A stretch of DNA of 64,000 nucleotides from Mycobacterium sp. 4858 (lineage in GTDB: Bacteria > Actinomycetota > Actinomycetes > Mycobacteriales > Mycobacteriaceae), in NCBI RefSeq assembly GCF_900240975.1, contig NZ_LT968776.1:1654983-1718982 (forward strand), given 5' to 3'. The notes beneath the pieces were generated by a model, which did no database searches, was not told the origin of the DNA, and saw only the letters and a list, made by a program, of their open reading frames with translations. The position numbers were made by a program, and so were the translations under genes. Shown piece after piece: positions 34,961 to 44,017 of the stretch. Positions within the stretch are counted from its first letter, which is position 1, and every line of letters begins with the position of its first letter.

Positions 34961-35020
34961 GCCGAGTGTGAAGCTAGCTTCACGTTGGGCGCCGAGTGTG
35001 AAGCTAGCTTCACGTTGGGC
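34961..35020. repeat. Two tandem 30-bp palindromic units between convergent genes
   Basis: Two identical 30-base copies (34961-34990 and 34991-35020). Each contains the perfect 16-base palindrome GTGAAGCTAGCTTCAC. They fill the gap between the Rv0361-like stop (34939) and the fba stop (35027). A bidirectional terminator role is plausible, since each unit can fold and there is one per approaching transcript. Confidence 0.8.
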
Positions 35021-35026
35021 GGGCGG

Positions 35027-36061
35027 CTAGCTGCCCAGGGACTTTCCGGCGCAGTGCAGATCCTCGCAGGCCTCCACCACCCGCTGGGACATCGACGCCT
35101 CGCCCTTCTTGAGGTAGCTGCGCGGGTCGTAGACCTTCTTGGCGCCCACCTCGCCGTCGACCTTGAGCACGCCGTCGTAGTTGCTGAACATGTGGCCGGC
35201 GATCGGGCGGGTGAACGCGTACTGGGTGTCGGTGTCGACGTTCATCTTCACCACGCCGTAGCGCAGGGACTCCTCGATCTCCGACTTCAGCGAGCCGGAC
35301 CCGCCGTGGAAGACGAAGTCGAACGGCTGCGCCCCCTCGGGCAGGCCGAGCTTGGCCGCGGCCACCTGCTGCCCCTGGGCCAGGATGTCCGGGCGCAGCT
35401 TGACGTTGCCGGGCTTGTAGACGCCGTGCACGTTGCCGAAGGTCGCGGCCAGCAGGTACTTGCCGTGCTCACCGTGACCCAGCGCGTCGATGGTCTTCTC
35501 GAAGTCCTCCGGCGTGGTGTACAGCTTGTCGTTGATCTCGTGGGCGACGCCGTCCTCCTCGCCGCCCACGACGCCGATCTCGATCTCCAGGATGATCTTG
35601 GCGGCCGCCGCCTCCTTGAGCAGAGCCTGCGCGATGGCCAGGTTCTCGTCGATCGGCACAGCCGAGCCGTCCCACATGTGCGATCCGAACAGCGGGTCCT
35701 GACCCGCCGCCACCCGCCGGGCCGAAATGGCCAGCAGCGGGCGCACGTAGCTGTCCAGCTTGTCCTTGGGGCAGTGGTCGGTGTGCAACGCGACGTGGAC
35801 CGGGTACTTGGCCGCGACGACTCGGGTGAACTCGGCCAGCGCCACCGCGCCGGTCACCATGTCCTTGACCCCCAGCCCGGAGGCGAACTCCGCGCCGCCG
35901 GTGGAGAACTGGATGATGCCGTCGCTGCCGGCGTCGGCGAAGCCCTTGATCGCCGCGTTCACCGTCTCCGAGGAGGTGCAGTTGATGGCGGGGAAAGCGT
36001 ACGAGTTTTCCTTGGCGCGGCCCAGCATCTCGGCGTAGACCTCGGGCGTGGCGATGGGCAT
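35027..36061 (-). CDS. fba: Class II fructose-bisphosphate aldolase
   Basis: 344 residues, the usual mycobacterial length; the ATG has a perfect AGGAGGA. Zinc and catalytic motifs are HTDHCPKDK (His/Asp), EIEIGVVGGEEDG, ATFGNVHGVYKPGN and FHGGSGS. It cleaves fructose-1,6-bisphosphate in glycolysis and makes it in gluconeogenesis, in the cytosol, using Zn2+. It is divergent from the DedA gene, with 58 bases between starts. Immediately downstream are the tandem palindromes. Confidence 0.97.
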   Translation of the reverse strand: MPIATPEVYAEMLGRAKENSYAFPAINCTSSETVNAAIKGFADAGSDGIIQFSTGGAEFASGLGVKDMVTGAVALAEFTRVVAAKYPVHVALHTDHCPKDKLDSYVRPLLAISARRVAAGQDPLFGSHMWDGSAVPIDENLAIAQALLKEAAAAKIILEIEIGVVGGEEDGVAHEINDKLYTTPEDFEKTIDALGHGEHGKYLLAATFGNVHGVYKPGNVKLRPDILAQGQQVAAAKLGLPEGAQPFDFVFHGGSGSLKSEIEESLRYGVVKMNVDTDTQYAFTRPIAGHMFSNYDGVLKVDGEVGAKKVYDPRSYLKKGEASMSQRVVEACEDLHCAGKSLGS

Positions 36062-36119
36062 GGGCTCCTCCTGGCCAGTAGGCCCATCCAGTATCGCAAC
36101 ACCGGTATGTTGAAGCATC

Positions 36120-36821
36120 GTGAGCACCACGGTGACGGCCCTGCCCCACATCTTCGACCCGATGTACTGGTTGGGCGCCGACGGCGTCTTCGGGTCCGCG
36201 GTGCTGCCCGGCATCCTGATCATCGTCTTCATCGAGACCGGCCTGCTGTTCCCGCTGCTGCCCGGCGAATCGCTGTTGTTCACCGGCGGTCTGCTGGCCG
36301 CAGGTCCGAACCCGCCGGCCAGCATCTGGGTGCTCGCCCCCGCCGTGGCCACGGTGGCGATCCTGGGTGATCAGACCGGGTACTTCATCGGCCGCCGGAT
36401 CGGGCCGGCGCTGTTCAAGAAGGAAGACTCGCGGTTCTTCAAGAAGCACTACGTGACCGAGTCGCACGCATTCTTCGAGAAATACGGGCCGTGGGCGATC
36501 ATCCTGGCGCGCTTCGCACCGTTCGTGCGGACGTTCGTCCCGCCGGTCGCCGGGGTGTCCTACATGCGCTACCCGGTGTTTCTGGGCTTCGACATCGTCG
36601 GCGGCGCCCTGTGGGGCGGCGGAGTGACGCTGGCGGGTTACTTCCTGGGCAATGTGCCGTTCGTGCACCACAACCTGCAGAAGATCCTGCTGGTGATCCT
36701 GGTCGTCTCCCTGACGCCGGTGTTCATCGCGGCCTGGCGCAGCTACCGGGGCCGGCGGCGGGGCGGGCAGGAGCCCGGCTCAGGACACCCGACTTCTGCG
36801 GTACGCAACGAAAGCGTCTAG
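36120..36821 (+). CDS. DedA family membrane protein
   Basis: 233 residues from a GTG. The DedA/SNARE-associated core is present: ETGLLFPLLPGESLLFTGG, GDQTGYFIGRRIG, FFEKYGPWAIILARFAPFVRTFVPPVAGVSYM and a terminal membrane helix. The conserved Glu and the RFxPxxRT-type arginines are intact. DedA proteins are proposed to move undecaprenyl phosphate or other phospholipids across the membrane. The last 42 bases overlap the convergent acetoacetyl-CoA synthetase gene. Confidence 0.93.
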   Translation: MSTTVTALPHIFDPMYWLGADGVFGSAVLPGILIIVFIETGLLFPLLPGESLLFTGGLLAAGPNPPASIWVLAPAVATVAILGDQTGYFIGRRIGPALFKKEDSRFFKKHYVTESHAFFEKYGPWAIILARFAPFVRTFVPPVAGVSYMRYPVFLGFDIVGGALWGGGVTLAGYFLGNVPFVHHNLQKILLVILVVSLTPVFIAAWRSYRGRRRGGQEPGSGHPTSAVRNESV

Positions 36822-38729
36822 CAGTTCCGGCCGGTCGATCGAACTCTGCTGCACGGCCTCGGCCGGCGCCGAGCCCAGCAGGATCCGCTTGATCGGGATT
36901 TCCAGCCGTTTGCCGGTCAGCGTCCGCGGGATGCCCGGAACGGCCAGGATGTCGTCGGGCACGTGGCGCGGGGACGCGTGCCGCCGAATGGCCGCCACGA
37001 TCCTGGACTTCAGCTCCTCGTCGAGCTGGGCGTCGTCGGTCAGGGCGACGAACAGCGGCATCCAGTACCCGCCGTCGTCCTGCTCGACCCCGACCACCAG
37101 GCAGTCGCCCACCTCGGGCATCCCCTCCACCGCGGTGTAGATCTCCGCGCTGCCCATCCGCACGCCCATCCGGTTCAGGGTGGCGTCCGAACGGCCGTGC
37201 ACCACAACGGATCCCCGGTCGGTGATGGTGATCCAGTCGCCGTGGCACCACACCCCCGGATACTTCTCGAAGTAGGCGGCCCGGTACCGGCTGCCGTCGT
37301 CGTCGTTCCAGAAGAACACCGGCATCGAGGGCATCGGCTCGGTGATCACCAGCTCGCCCTCTTCCCCGATCACGGGATGGTTTGGGCCCGTCCAGGATTC
37401 GATGGCCGCGCCCAGGCAGATGCACGACAGCTCGCCGGCCACCACCGGCAGGATCGCGCAGCCGCCGATGAAGGCGGTGCAGACGTCGGTGCCGCCGCTC
37501 ATCGACATCACCGGGACCGGCCGGCCGAGCCCCTCTTGGACCCAACGGAATCCGGACGCGGGCAGCGGTGAACCGGTGGAACCCACGGCGCGCAGCCCGT
37601 CCAGCGGGTACGTCGCCCCGGGCTTGAGCTCCTTCTTGGCGCAGGCCAGCAGGTAGCCCGCGCCGGCGCCGAGCACGTTCACGCCGGACTCGGCGGCGAC
37701 CCGCCACAGCCCGTCGGTGCCCAAATGCGTTGGGCTGCCGTCGTAAAGCACGATCGTGGTGTCGGCCAGCAGCCCGGACAGCAGCAGGTTCCACATCATC
37801 CAGCTGGTTGACGAGTACCACAGGAAGCGCTCGCCGGCGTACAGCTCCAGTTGCAGGTTCAGGTATTTCAGGTGCTCGAGCACGGTGCCGCCGTGCCCGT
37901 GCACGATGCCCTTGGGCTTGCCGGTGGTGCCGGAGGAGAACATCACCCACAACGGGTGCGCGAACGGGACGGGGGTGATCTCCAGCTCGGCGTCCGAGCC
38001 CGTCGCCGCCGCCCACGGCACGGTCTCGCCGTCGGTCTCGAGCCCGAGCCGCGGAACCACCACGGTGGCCCGCAGGCTGGGCATCGCGCGCCGGATCGTG
38101 TCCAGCTCCGCGCGCCGGTCGATGCGCTTGCCGTCGTACACCGAGCCGTCGGTGGCCACCAACACGGCCGGCTCGACCTGGCCCAGCCGCGCGATCACGC
38201 CGTCGACGGCCACGTCCTGGTTGCACACCGCCCAGATGGCGCCGACGCTGGCGGCGGCCAGGGCGGCGACGGCGGCCTCGGCGACGTTGGGCAGGTACCC
38301 GACGACGGCGTCCCCGGGCCGCACCCCGAGGCCACGCAGGTAGGCCGCGAAGGCGCCGGTCTCGCGGCGCAGCCGCGCCCAGGACCACTCGCACGCGCCG
38401 TCCTCGCCGACGACGATCATGGCGGGCCGCTCGTCGGTCGCGTGCCGGAAGATCTCGGTGGCGTAGTTGAGCGTGGCGCCGGGGAACCACTCGGCGCCGG
38501 GCATCGCGCGGTTGCCCAGCACCGCGCGGGGTGGGCTGGCGGCCTGGATGTCGAAGTAGTGCCACACGGCGTCCCAGAACCACTCGATGTCCTCGACGGA
38601 CTTGCGCCACAGCGCGTGGTAGTCGCCGTAGTGGCCGCGACCGGTGTCGGCGAGCCACGCCATGAAGTGGGTGACGTTTGCCCGGGCCAGCGCGGTCTCG
38701 TCGGGAATCCAGCCGCCCGGCTCCGTCAT
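36780..38729 (-). CDS. Acetoacetate-CoA ligase
   Basis: 649 residues, the usual length for acetoacetyl-CoA synthetase. The N-terminal ACAS domain has GRGHYGDYHALWRKSVEDIEWFW-like sequence (GDYHALWRKSV). The ATP motif is MFSSGTTGKPKGIVHGHGG, the middle motif is MSMSGGTDVCTAFIGG, and the C-terminal Lys is in RTLTGKRLEIPIKR. It activates acetoacetate, allowing use of ketone bodies, leucine or cholesterol side products. The ATG overlaps the GH76 stop (ATGA). The 3' end overlaps the DedA gene tail by 42 bases, which could create antisense conflict. Confidence 0.93.
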   Translation of the reverse strand: MTEPGGWIPDETALARANVTHFMAWLADTGRGHYGDYHALWRKSVEDIEWFWDAVWHYFDIQAASPPRAVLGNRAMPGAEWFPGATLNYATEIFRHATDERPAMIVVGEDGACEWSWARLRRETGAFAAYLRGLGVRPGDAVVGYLPNVAEAAVAALAAASVGAIWAVCNQDVAVDGVIARLGQVEPAVLVATDGSVYDGKRIDRRAELDTIRRAMPSLRATVVVPRLGLETDGETVPWAAATGSDAELEITPVPFAHPLWVMFSSGTTGKPKGIVHGHGGTVLEHLKYLNLQLELYAGERFLWYSSTSWMMWNLLLSGLLADTTIVLYDGSPTHLGTDGLWRVAAESGVNVLGAGAGYLLACAKKELKPGATYPLDGLRAVGSTGSPLPASGFRWVQEGLGRPVPVMSMSGGTDVCTAFIGGCAILPVVAGELSCICLGAAIESWTGPNHPVIGEEGELVITEPMPSMPVFFWNDDDGSRYRAAYFEKYPGVWCHGDWITITDRGSVVVHGRSDATLNRMGVRMGSAEIYTAVEGMPEVGDCLVVGVEQDDGGYWMPLFVALTDDAQLDEELKSRIVAAIRRHASPRHVPDDILAVPGIPRTLTGKRLEIPIKRILLGSAPAEAVQQSSIDRPELLDAFVAYRRSRVS

Positions 38730-39847
38730 GTCGCGCTCCCTGCGGTCACGGCGGTGACGTTACAGGCGGCCTCCATCAGCATCCACCCCGACAGCTGCAC
38801 CGACAGGTCCCGTTCGGCGACCTCGGAACTGTTCACCGCACCGTCGACGGACCGGGCCTCCTCGCCGGCCGGTGTGGGTAGCTGCGCGTCGCGGTCCCAG
38901 AACGGGCCGAACAGCGGCAGCCCGTCCACGGTTTGCCGGTAGTCCCACGCCGACTTGGCGCTGGCCAGCACGATCCGGCGCGCGGTGTCGCGGGCGGCGG
39001 CGTCCTCGGCCGAGTCGCCCGGCAGGGTGGTGGCGACCAGCGCGAGGTAGCGCGCGGTGATGCCGGAGAACAGGCCGCCGTCCCCGCCGCCGGCGCCGGC
39101 CAGCACGCCCGCGGGCGCCGTGTGCTCGGCGACGGCCGCGACCAGCCGGTGCACCCGGGGTGCGTGCCGGTCGTCGTGGGTGCGTGCCGCGAGCTCCGTT
39201 TCCAGGCCGAGCACCACGCCCTGGCAATAGGTGTACTGGGCGCGGACCAGGGAGCCGGCCTTGATGCCGTCGAACACCAGGTGGGTCTCCGGGTCGATCA
39301 GGGTCTCGTCGATCCAGTCGGCCATCTGCTGGGCGCGCCGCATCCGGCCGCCGTAGCGGGCCAGGAAGATCCCCGCCGGGCCGTTGGCCGGGGCGTTGAA
39401 GAACTGCTCCCCCTTGCGCCACGGGATGCCGCCGCCGTCCTCGGGCACCCACGCGTCCAGGAACTGCTCGGCCAGCTTGGGCAGGGCGCGGTGGCGCTCG
39501 ACGCCGGCGATGCGGGCGGCGCGTTCCAGCGCCAGCGCCAGCCAGGCCATGTCGTCGTAGTAGTTGTTGGTCCAGCGGACGTTGTTGCGCAGCCGGTGCG
39601 AGCGGACCTGCCGGTTGATGCTGGTGTGCCGTTGCGGTTGCGGGTCACGCAGCTGCGCGTCGACAAGGCAATCCAGCAGGTGCGCCTGCCACCAGTAGTG
39701 CCAGGTCCCGAACATCCGGTCCCGGCGAGTCGACGGCCACCCCACCACGCCGAGCTGGGTCCCGGGCAGCCCCCACAGCCGTTTCAGGTGTCGTTGCGCG
39801 ACAGCGGCTTCGGAGCTGGCCGCCCGGTTGGCCCATAGCTGATCCAT
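38726..39847 (-). CDS. Glycoside hydrolase family 76 protein (Rv0365c-like)
   Basis: 373 residues with no signal peptide. The GH76 catalytic Asp pair is seen in TNNYYDDMAWLAL (Asp98-Asp99), and WYWW-like aromatic segments (FGTWHYWWQAHLLD) fit the alpha/alpha-six barrel. GH76 enzymes are endo-alpha-1,6-mannanases; in mycobacteria the substrates could be lipomannan or lipoarabinomannan precursors, or another mannan. It is first in a pair with the acetoacetyl-CoA ligase gene and is divergent from eutB, with 28 bases between starts. Confidence 0.88.
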   Translation of the reverse strand: MDQLWANRAASSEAAVAQRHLKRLWGLPGTQLGVVGWPSTRRDRMFGTWHYWWQAHLLDCLVDAQLRDPQPQRHTSINRQVRSHRLRNNVRWTNNYYDDMAWLALALERAARIAGVERHRALPKLAEQFLDAWVPEDGGGIPWRKGEQFFNAPANGPAGIFLARYGGRMRRAQQMADWIDETLIDPETHLVFDGIKAGSLVRAQYTYCQGVVLGLETELAARTHDDRHAPRVHRLVAAVAEHTAPAGVLAGAGGGDGGLFSGITARYLALVATTLPGDSAEDAAARDTARRIVLASAKSAWDYRQTVDGLPLFGPFWDRDAQLPTPAGEEARSVDGAVNSSEVAERDLSVQLSGWMLMEAACNVTAVTAGSAT

Positions 39848-39875
39848 AGTCCCCGATCCTGCCTCATACTGAAAT

Positions 39876-41282
39876 ATGCGCTACCGGCAAACCATTGCGG
39901 GGACCACGCACACCTTCTCCGGCCTGGTCGACGTGATGGCGAAGGCGACGCCGGTGCGCTCCGGCGACCAGCTCGCGGGTTGCGCCGCCGGCTCCGACGC
40001 CGAACGGGCCGCCGCCGCCTGGGTGCTGGCCGACCTGCCGCTGGCGACGTTCCTCACCGAGGCCCTCGTGCCGTACGAGACCGACGAGGTCACCCGGCTC
40101 ATCATCGACGGTCACGATCGCGAGGCGTTCGCCCCGATCGCGGGCCTGACCGTGGGCGGCTTCCGCGACTGGCTGCTGGACACGGCCTGCCGCGACGACG
40201 CCGCGGCGCGGATCGCCGCCGTTTCCCCCGGGCTCACGCCGGAAATGGTTGCGGCGGTGTCGAAGATCATGCGCAACCAGGACTTGATCCTGGTGGCCGC
40301 CGCGGCCACGGCCACCGCGGCCTTCCGGACCACGATCGGCTTGCCGGGCACGCTGGCGACCCGCCTGCAACCCAACCACCCCACCGACGACCCGCGCGGG
40401 ATCGCGGCGGCGGTGCTCGACGGCCTGTTGCTGGGCTGTGGCGACGCGGTGATCGGCGTCAATCCGGCGACCGACTCGCCGCAGGCGGCGTCGGACCTGC
40501 TGCACCTGCTCGACGACATTCGCCAGCGCTTCGCGATCCCCGTCCAGTCGTGCGTGCTGTGCCACGTCACCACCACGATGGAGCTGATCGATCGGGGCGC
40601 GCCGGTCGACCTGGTGTTCCAGTCGATCGGGGGCACCGAGAGCGCCAATTCGTCGTTCGGGACGTCCATCGCGATGCTGACCGAGGCCAACGAGGCCGCC
40701 CGGTCGTTGCGCCGCGGCACGGTCGGCGACAACGTCATGTACCTGGAGACCGGTCAGGGCGCGGCCCTGTCGGCGGGGGCCCACCTGGGGGTGGGGAACA
40801 AGCCCGTCGACCAGCAGACGCTGGAGGCACGCGCCTACGCGGTGGCCCGGGCGCTGCAGCCGCTGTTGATCGACACCGTCGTCGGCTTCATCGGGCCGGA
40901 GTACCTCTACGACGGCAAGCAGATCATCCGCGCCGGGCTCGAGGACAACTTCTGCGGGAAGCTGCTCGGCCTGCCGATGGGCGTCGACGTCTGCTACACC
41001 AACCACGCCGAGGCCGACCAGGACGACATGGACACACTGCTCACCCTGCTGGGCGTGGCCGGCACGGCGTTCGTCATCACGGTCCCCGGCGCCGACGACA
41101 TCATGCTCGGCTACCAGAGCCTGTCGTTTCACGACGCGCTGTACGTGCGAAAGGCGTTGGGGCTGCGGCCCGCACCGGAATTCGAGGGGTGGCTGGCCGG
41201 CCTGGGCATGCTCGACGCCGCCGGGCGGATCCTTCCCGTCGACCCCGCGACGTCGCCGCTGCGCGCGCTGGCGGCGGGCTGA
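39876..41282 (+). CDS. eutB: Ethanolamine ammonia-lyase large subunit EutB
   Basis: 468 residues, full length. Features are KIMRNQDLILVAAA, TTIGLPGTLATRLQPNHPTDDP, GVNPATDS, SCVLCHVTTTMELIDRGAPVDLVFQS and YLETGQGAALSAGAHLG. Glu of FQSIGGTE and the Gln/His substrate residues fit the TIM-barrel active site. With EutC it splits ethanolamine to acetaldehyde and ammonia using adenosylcobalamin. It is coupled to eutC by a one-base overlap. No reactivating factor EutA, ethanolamine permease, aldehyde dehydrogenase or microcompartment gene is nearby. Confidence 0.95.
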   Translation: MRYRQTIAGTTHTFSGLVDVMAKATPVRSGDQLAGCAAGSDAERAAAAWVLADLPLATFLTEALVPYETDEVTRLIIDGHDREAFAPIAGLTVGGFRDWLLDTACRDDAAARIAAVSPGLTPEMVAAVSKIMRNQDLILVAAAATATAAFRTTIGLPGTLATRLQPNHPTDDPRGIAAAVLDGLLLGCGDAVIGVNPATDSPQAASDLLHLLDDIRQRFAIPVQSCVLCHVTTTMELIDRGAPVDLVFQSIGGTESANSSFGTSIAMLTEANEAARSLRRGTVGDNVMYLETGQGAALSAGAHLGVGNKPVDQQTLEARAYAVARALQPLLIDTVVGFIGPEYLYDGKQIIRAGLEDNFCGKLLGLPMGVDVCYTNHAEADQDDMDTLLTLLGVAGTAFVITVPGADDIMLGYQSLSFHDALYVRKALGLRPAPEFEGWLAGLGMLDAAGRILPVDPATSPLRALAAG

Positions 41283-42037
41283 TGGACGACGTCTGGGAAC
41301 CGCTGCGGGCGACCACGCGGGCGCGCATCGGGCTCGGGCGGGCGGGAACCTCGCTGCCGACCCGGCGCGTCCTGGAATTCCAGGCCGCGCACGCCGCGGC
41401 GCGCGACGCCGTCCACGAGCCACTCGACGTCGACGCGCTCATCGGGAAGCTGCGCGACATCGGTGTCGACGAGCCGCTGCGCGTGTGCAGCCGGGCGGCC
41501 TCGCGCGCCGAGTACCTGCGCCGGCCCGACCTGGGACGCAGCCCGGCCGACCTGTCGGGCCTGCCGAACACCCGGGCGGACATCGGGATCGTCCTCGCCG
41601 ACGGGCTCTCGCCGCGGGCGCTGACCGACCATGCCGCGGGCACGCTCGCGGCGCTGGTCCGCGAATTCGACGGCCGCTACCGGATCGCGCCGCCGGTCGT
41701 CGCCACCCAGGCGCGCGTCGCGCTGGGCGATCACATCGGCCAGGCGCTTGGCGTCACAACGGTTCTCGTGCTCATCGGCGAACGCCCGGGACTGTCGGTC
41801 GCCGACAGCCTGGGCATCTACCTGACGCATCGACCGGCGCCGGGGCTCACCGATGCCGACCGCAACTGCGTCTCCAACATCCACCCGCCCGACGGCCTCG
41901 ACTACCGGGCGGCGGCCGCGGTCACCGCCGCGCTGGTGGCCGGGGCGCGTGCGCTCGGCCGCTCGGGCGTGGCGCTCAAGGACACCACGCGAGCAGCGAT
42001 CGGCGCGGCCCGGCCGACGGGTGGCCTCGGGCGCTAA
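41282..42037 (+). CDS. eutC: Ethanolamine ammonia-lyase small subunit EutC
   Basis: 251 residues; its ATG shares one base with the eutB stop (TGATG). Features are ARIGLGRAGTSLPTRRVLEFQAAHAAARDAVH near the N-terminus, IVLADGLSPRAL, VVATQARVALGD, LIGERPGLSVADSLGIYLT and SNIHPPDGLDY, all standard for EutC, which carries part of the adenosylcobalamin site. The stop overlaps that of the convergent CoxG gene (CTAA). Confidence 0.95.
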   Translation: MDDVWEPLRATTRARIGLGRAGTSLPTRRVLEFQAAHAAARDAVHEPLDVDALIGKLRDIGVDEPLRVCSRAASRAEYLRRPDLGRSPADLSGLPNTRADIGIVLADGLSPRALTDHAAGTLAALVREFDGRYRIAPPVVATQARVALGDHIGQALGVTTVLVLIGERPGLSVADSLGIYLTHRPAPGLTDADRNCVSNIHPPDGLDYRAAAAVTAALVAGARALGRSGVALKDTTRAAIGAARPTGGLGR

Positions 42038-42681
42038 CCCCTGCGGCCGAGGACCCAACCGAGCACCAGCCCAACCAGCACGGCCAGCACCAACGGGGCA
42101 TACTTCCTGAGCTGGTCACCGCCCGCGAGCTGCAGCAGGTCGATGGGTTGGGGCTCGACGGCCGGGGCGGCGTGGCGCGGCTCTGCGGCGCGCCCCACCT
42201 GCGCGGGGCCCTCCGGTGTGGCCGGCGCCGCCACCGATTCCGCGGTGAGCTTGGCTTCGAGCGACTCCACGAACTGGCCCAGCAGCTTCTCCGAGACCTG
42301 CTGCAGCATGCCGCTGCCGAACTGCGCGAGCTTGCCGACGATCTTCAGATCGGTGTCCACGGTGACGCTGGTCCGGTCGCCGTCGGGCTGCAGCCGGGCG
42401 GTGACCGTTGCGGCCGCGTTGCCGGTCCCGCGCGTCTCCTTGCCCTTGGCATCGATGACCGCCCGGTATTGGCCCCGGTCGTGCTCGACGAAACGGACCT
42501 TGCCGCTGAACTCGCTGGTGACCGGGCCGACCTTGACCTTCACCTTTCCGGAGTAGTCCTCGCCCTCGTGGCCGGTCAGCTGGGCGCCCGGCATCAGCGG
42601 GATCACCTGCTCCAGGTCGCTCAGCACGTCCCAGGCCTGATCGATGGGGGCGCTGACGGTGAACTGGTTGGCGATCTTCAT
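42034..42681 (-). CDS. coxG: CoxG-like SRPBCC protein with C-terminal membrane anchor
   Basis: 215 residues. Residues 1-145 form the CoxG/SRPBCC lipid-binding fold (FTVSAPIDQAWDVLSDLEQVIPLMPGAQL, GKVKVKVGPVTSEFSG). A Pro/Ala linker and a C-terminal membrane helix (YAPLVLAVLVGLVLGWVLG) follow. In CO-oxidising bacteria CoxG recruits CO dehydrogenase to the membrane and can carry quinone; mycobacterial homologues are found in cox-type clusters. Here it neighbours XdhC/CoxI but is 17 kb from the coxLMS-type genes. Confidence 0.9.
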   Translation of the reverse strand: MKIANQFTVSAPIDQAWDVLSDLEQVIPLMPGAQLTGHEGEDYSGKVKVKVGPVTSEFSGKVRFVEHDRGQYRAVIDAKGKETRGTGNAAATVTARLQPDGDRTSVTVDTDLKIVGKLAQFGSGMLQQVSEKLLGQFVESLEAKLTAESVAAPATPEGPAQVGRAAEPRHAAPAVEPQPIDLLQLAGGDQLRKYAPLVLAVLVGLVLGWVLGRRG

Positions 42682-42738
42682 GCCGGGTTCCTCTCGGGTG
42701 CGGCGACGACGGTGTCGCGCACCAGCCTACGGGCGGCA

Positions 42739-43881
42739 CTACGGAAGTAGAGTGGGGTCCCCCGCGTCGTGGTGGATGCGCCCGACGAGCTGGGCCAACG
42801 GGCGGCCCCCGCCGCCCCAGCGCTTGGCGATGATGTCGGCGGCGATCGACACCGCGGTCTCCTCGGGGGTGCGCGCGCCGAGGTCCAACCCGATGGGGCT
42901 GGACAGCCGGCCCAGCTCGGCGTCGGTCAGCCCCGCGGCCCTGAGCCGGGCCACGCGGTCGTCGTGCGTGCGGCGCGACCCCATCGCCCCGACGTAGCCT
43001 ACCCGCGGCAGCCGCAGCGCGAGCTCGAGCACCGGCACGTCGAACTTCGGGTCGTGGGTCAGCACGCAGATCACCGTGTGGCGGTCGATGGCACCCGCCT
43101 CGGCCTGCGCGGCGAGGTAGCGGTGGGGCCAGTCGACGACGACGTCGTCGGCCGTCGGGAAGCGCGCCCGCGTGGCGAACACCGGGCGGGCGTCGCACAC
43201 GGTGACCCGGTAGCCCAGGAACGATCCCTGCCGCGCCAGCGCGGCCGCGAAGTCGATCGCCCCGAACACCAGCATCCGCGGGGGCGGGGCGTAGCTGGCC
43301 ACGAACACCTCCATGCCGTCGCCGAGCCGCTGCCCGTCGGGCCCGTACTCGAGGACCTCGCTGCGGCCCAGCGCGAGCAGGCCGCGCGCATCGTCGGCGA
43401 CCGCGGCGTCGGCGCGCGCCGAACCCAGCGATCCCGCCATCCCGTCGGGCCGGATCACGATCCGCCGGCCGATCCACGCCGTATCCGGGTGGGCGATGAC
43501 GGTCGCGGTCGCCACCGCGCGGCCCTCGGCGATGTCGTCGGCCACCGCGCCGAGCTCGGGAAACGAGGCGCGCGAGACCGGCTCGACGAAGACATCGATG
43601 ACGCCGCCGCATGTCAGGCCGACGGCGAACGCGTCGTCGTCGCTGACGCCGTAGCGTTCCAGCCGCGGCGCACCGCTTTTCGTCGCCTCGGTCGCGAGGT
43701 CGTAGACCGCGCCCTCCACGCAACCACCCGACACCGACCCGGTCACCGAGCCGTCCGGCGCGACCACCATCGCGGCCCCCGGCGGCCGCGGCGCGGACCG
43801 GAAGGTGCGCACCACCGTGCCCAGCCCCGCGGTGTCGCCGGCGCGCCAGATCGACATCAGCTCGGCAAGCACGTCACGCAC
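42739..43881 (-). CDS. XdhC/CoxI family molybdenum-cofactor insertion protein
   Basis: 380 residues from the GTG at 43881, equal to the recalled Rv0376c length; an upstream start at 43980 is unlikely. The N-domain has VTGSVSGGCVEGAVYD and GLTCGGVIDVFVEP. The C-domain is a Rossmann fold with RMLVFGAIDFAAALARQG, VTHDP-like ICVLTHDPKFDVPVL and YVGAMGSRRTHDDR. XdhC binds Mo cofactor, helps add the terminal sulfur and inserts it in xanthine-oxidase-family enzymes. It is probably expressed with coxG (57-base gap). A 26-bp palindrome lies 137 bases upstream. Confidence 0.92.
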   Translation of the reverse strand: MRDVLAELMSIWRAGDTAGLGTVVRTFRSAPRPPGAAMVVAPDGSVTGSVSGGCVEGAVYDLATEATKSGAPRLERYGVSDDDAFAVGLTCGGVIDVFVEPVSRASFPELGAVADDIAEGRAVATATVIAHPDTAWIGRRIVIRPDGMAGSLGSARADAAVADDARGLLALGRSEVLEYGPDGQRLGDGMEVFVASYAPPPRMLVFGAIDFAAALARQGSFLGYRVTVCDARPVFATRARFPTADDVVVDWPHRYLAAQAEAGAIDRHTVICVLTHDPKFDVPVLELALRLPRVGYVGAMGSRRTHDDRVARLRAAGLTDAELGRLSSPIGLDLGARTPEETAVSIAADIIAKRWGGGGRPLAQLVGRIHHDAGDPTLLP

Positions 43882-44017
43882 TCTCTCAACGTAGAGTGAC
43901 GGCGACGACCCGGCTCGACTTCGGGTCGATTCGCCCCGTCGAACGCTGCCGGACCGAACGGTTAAGACCTCACCGGCCACATGGGCACCAGTTTCCAGGG
44001 TAGGAAGTGCTCCGCGG

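Noticed and set aside
34961..35020. Possible CRISPR-like array
   Set aside because: Only two directly adjacent copies without spacers and no cas genes; a tandem palindrome explains it.
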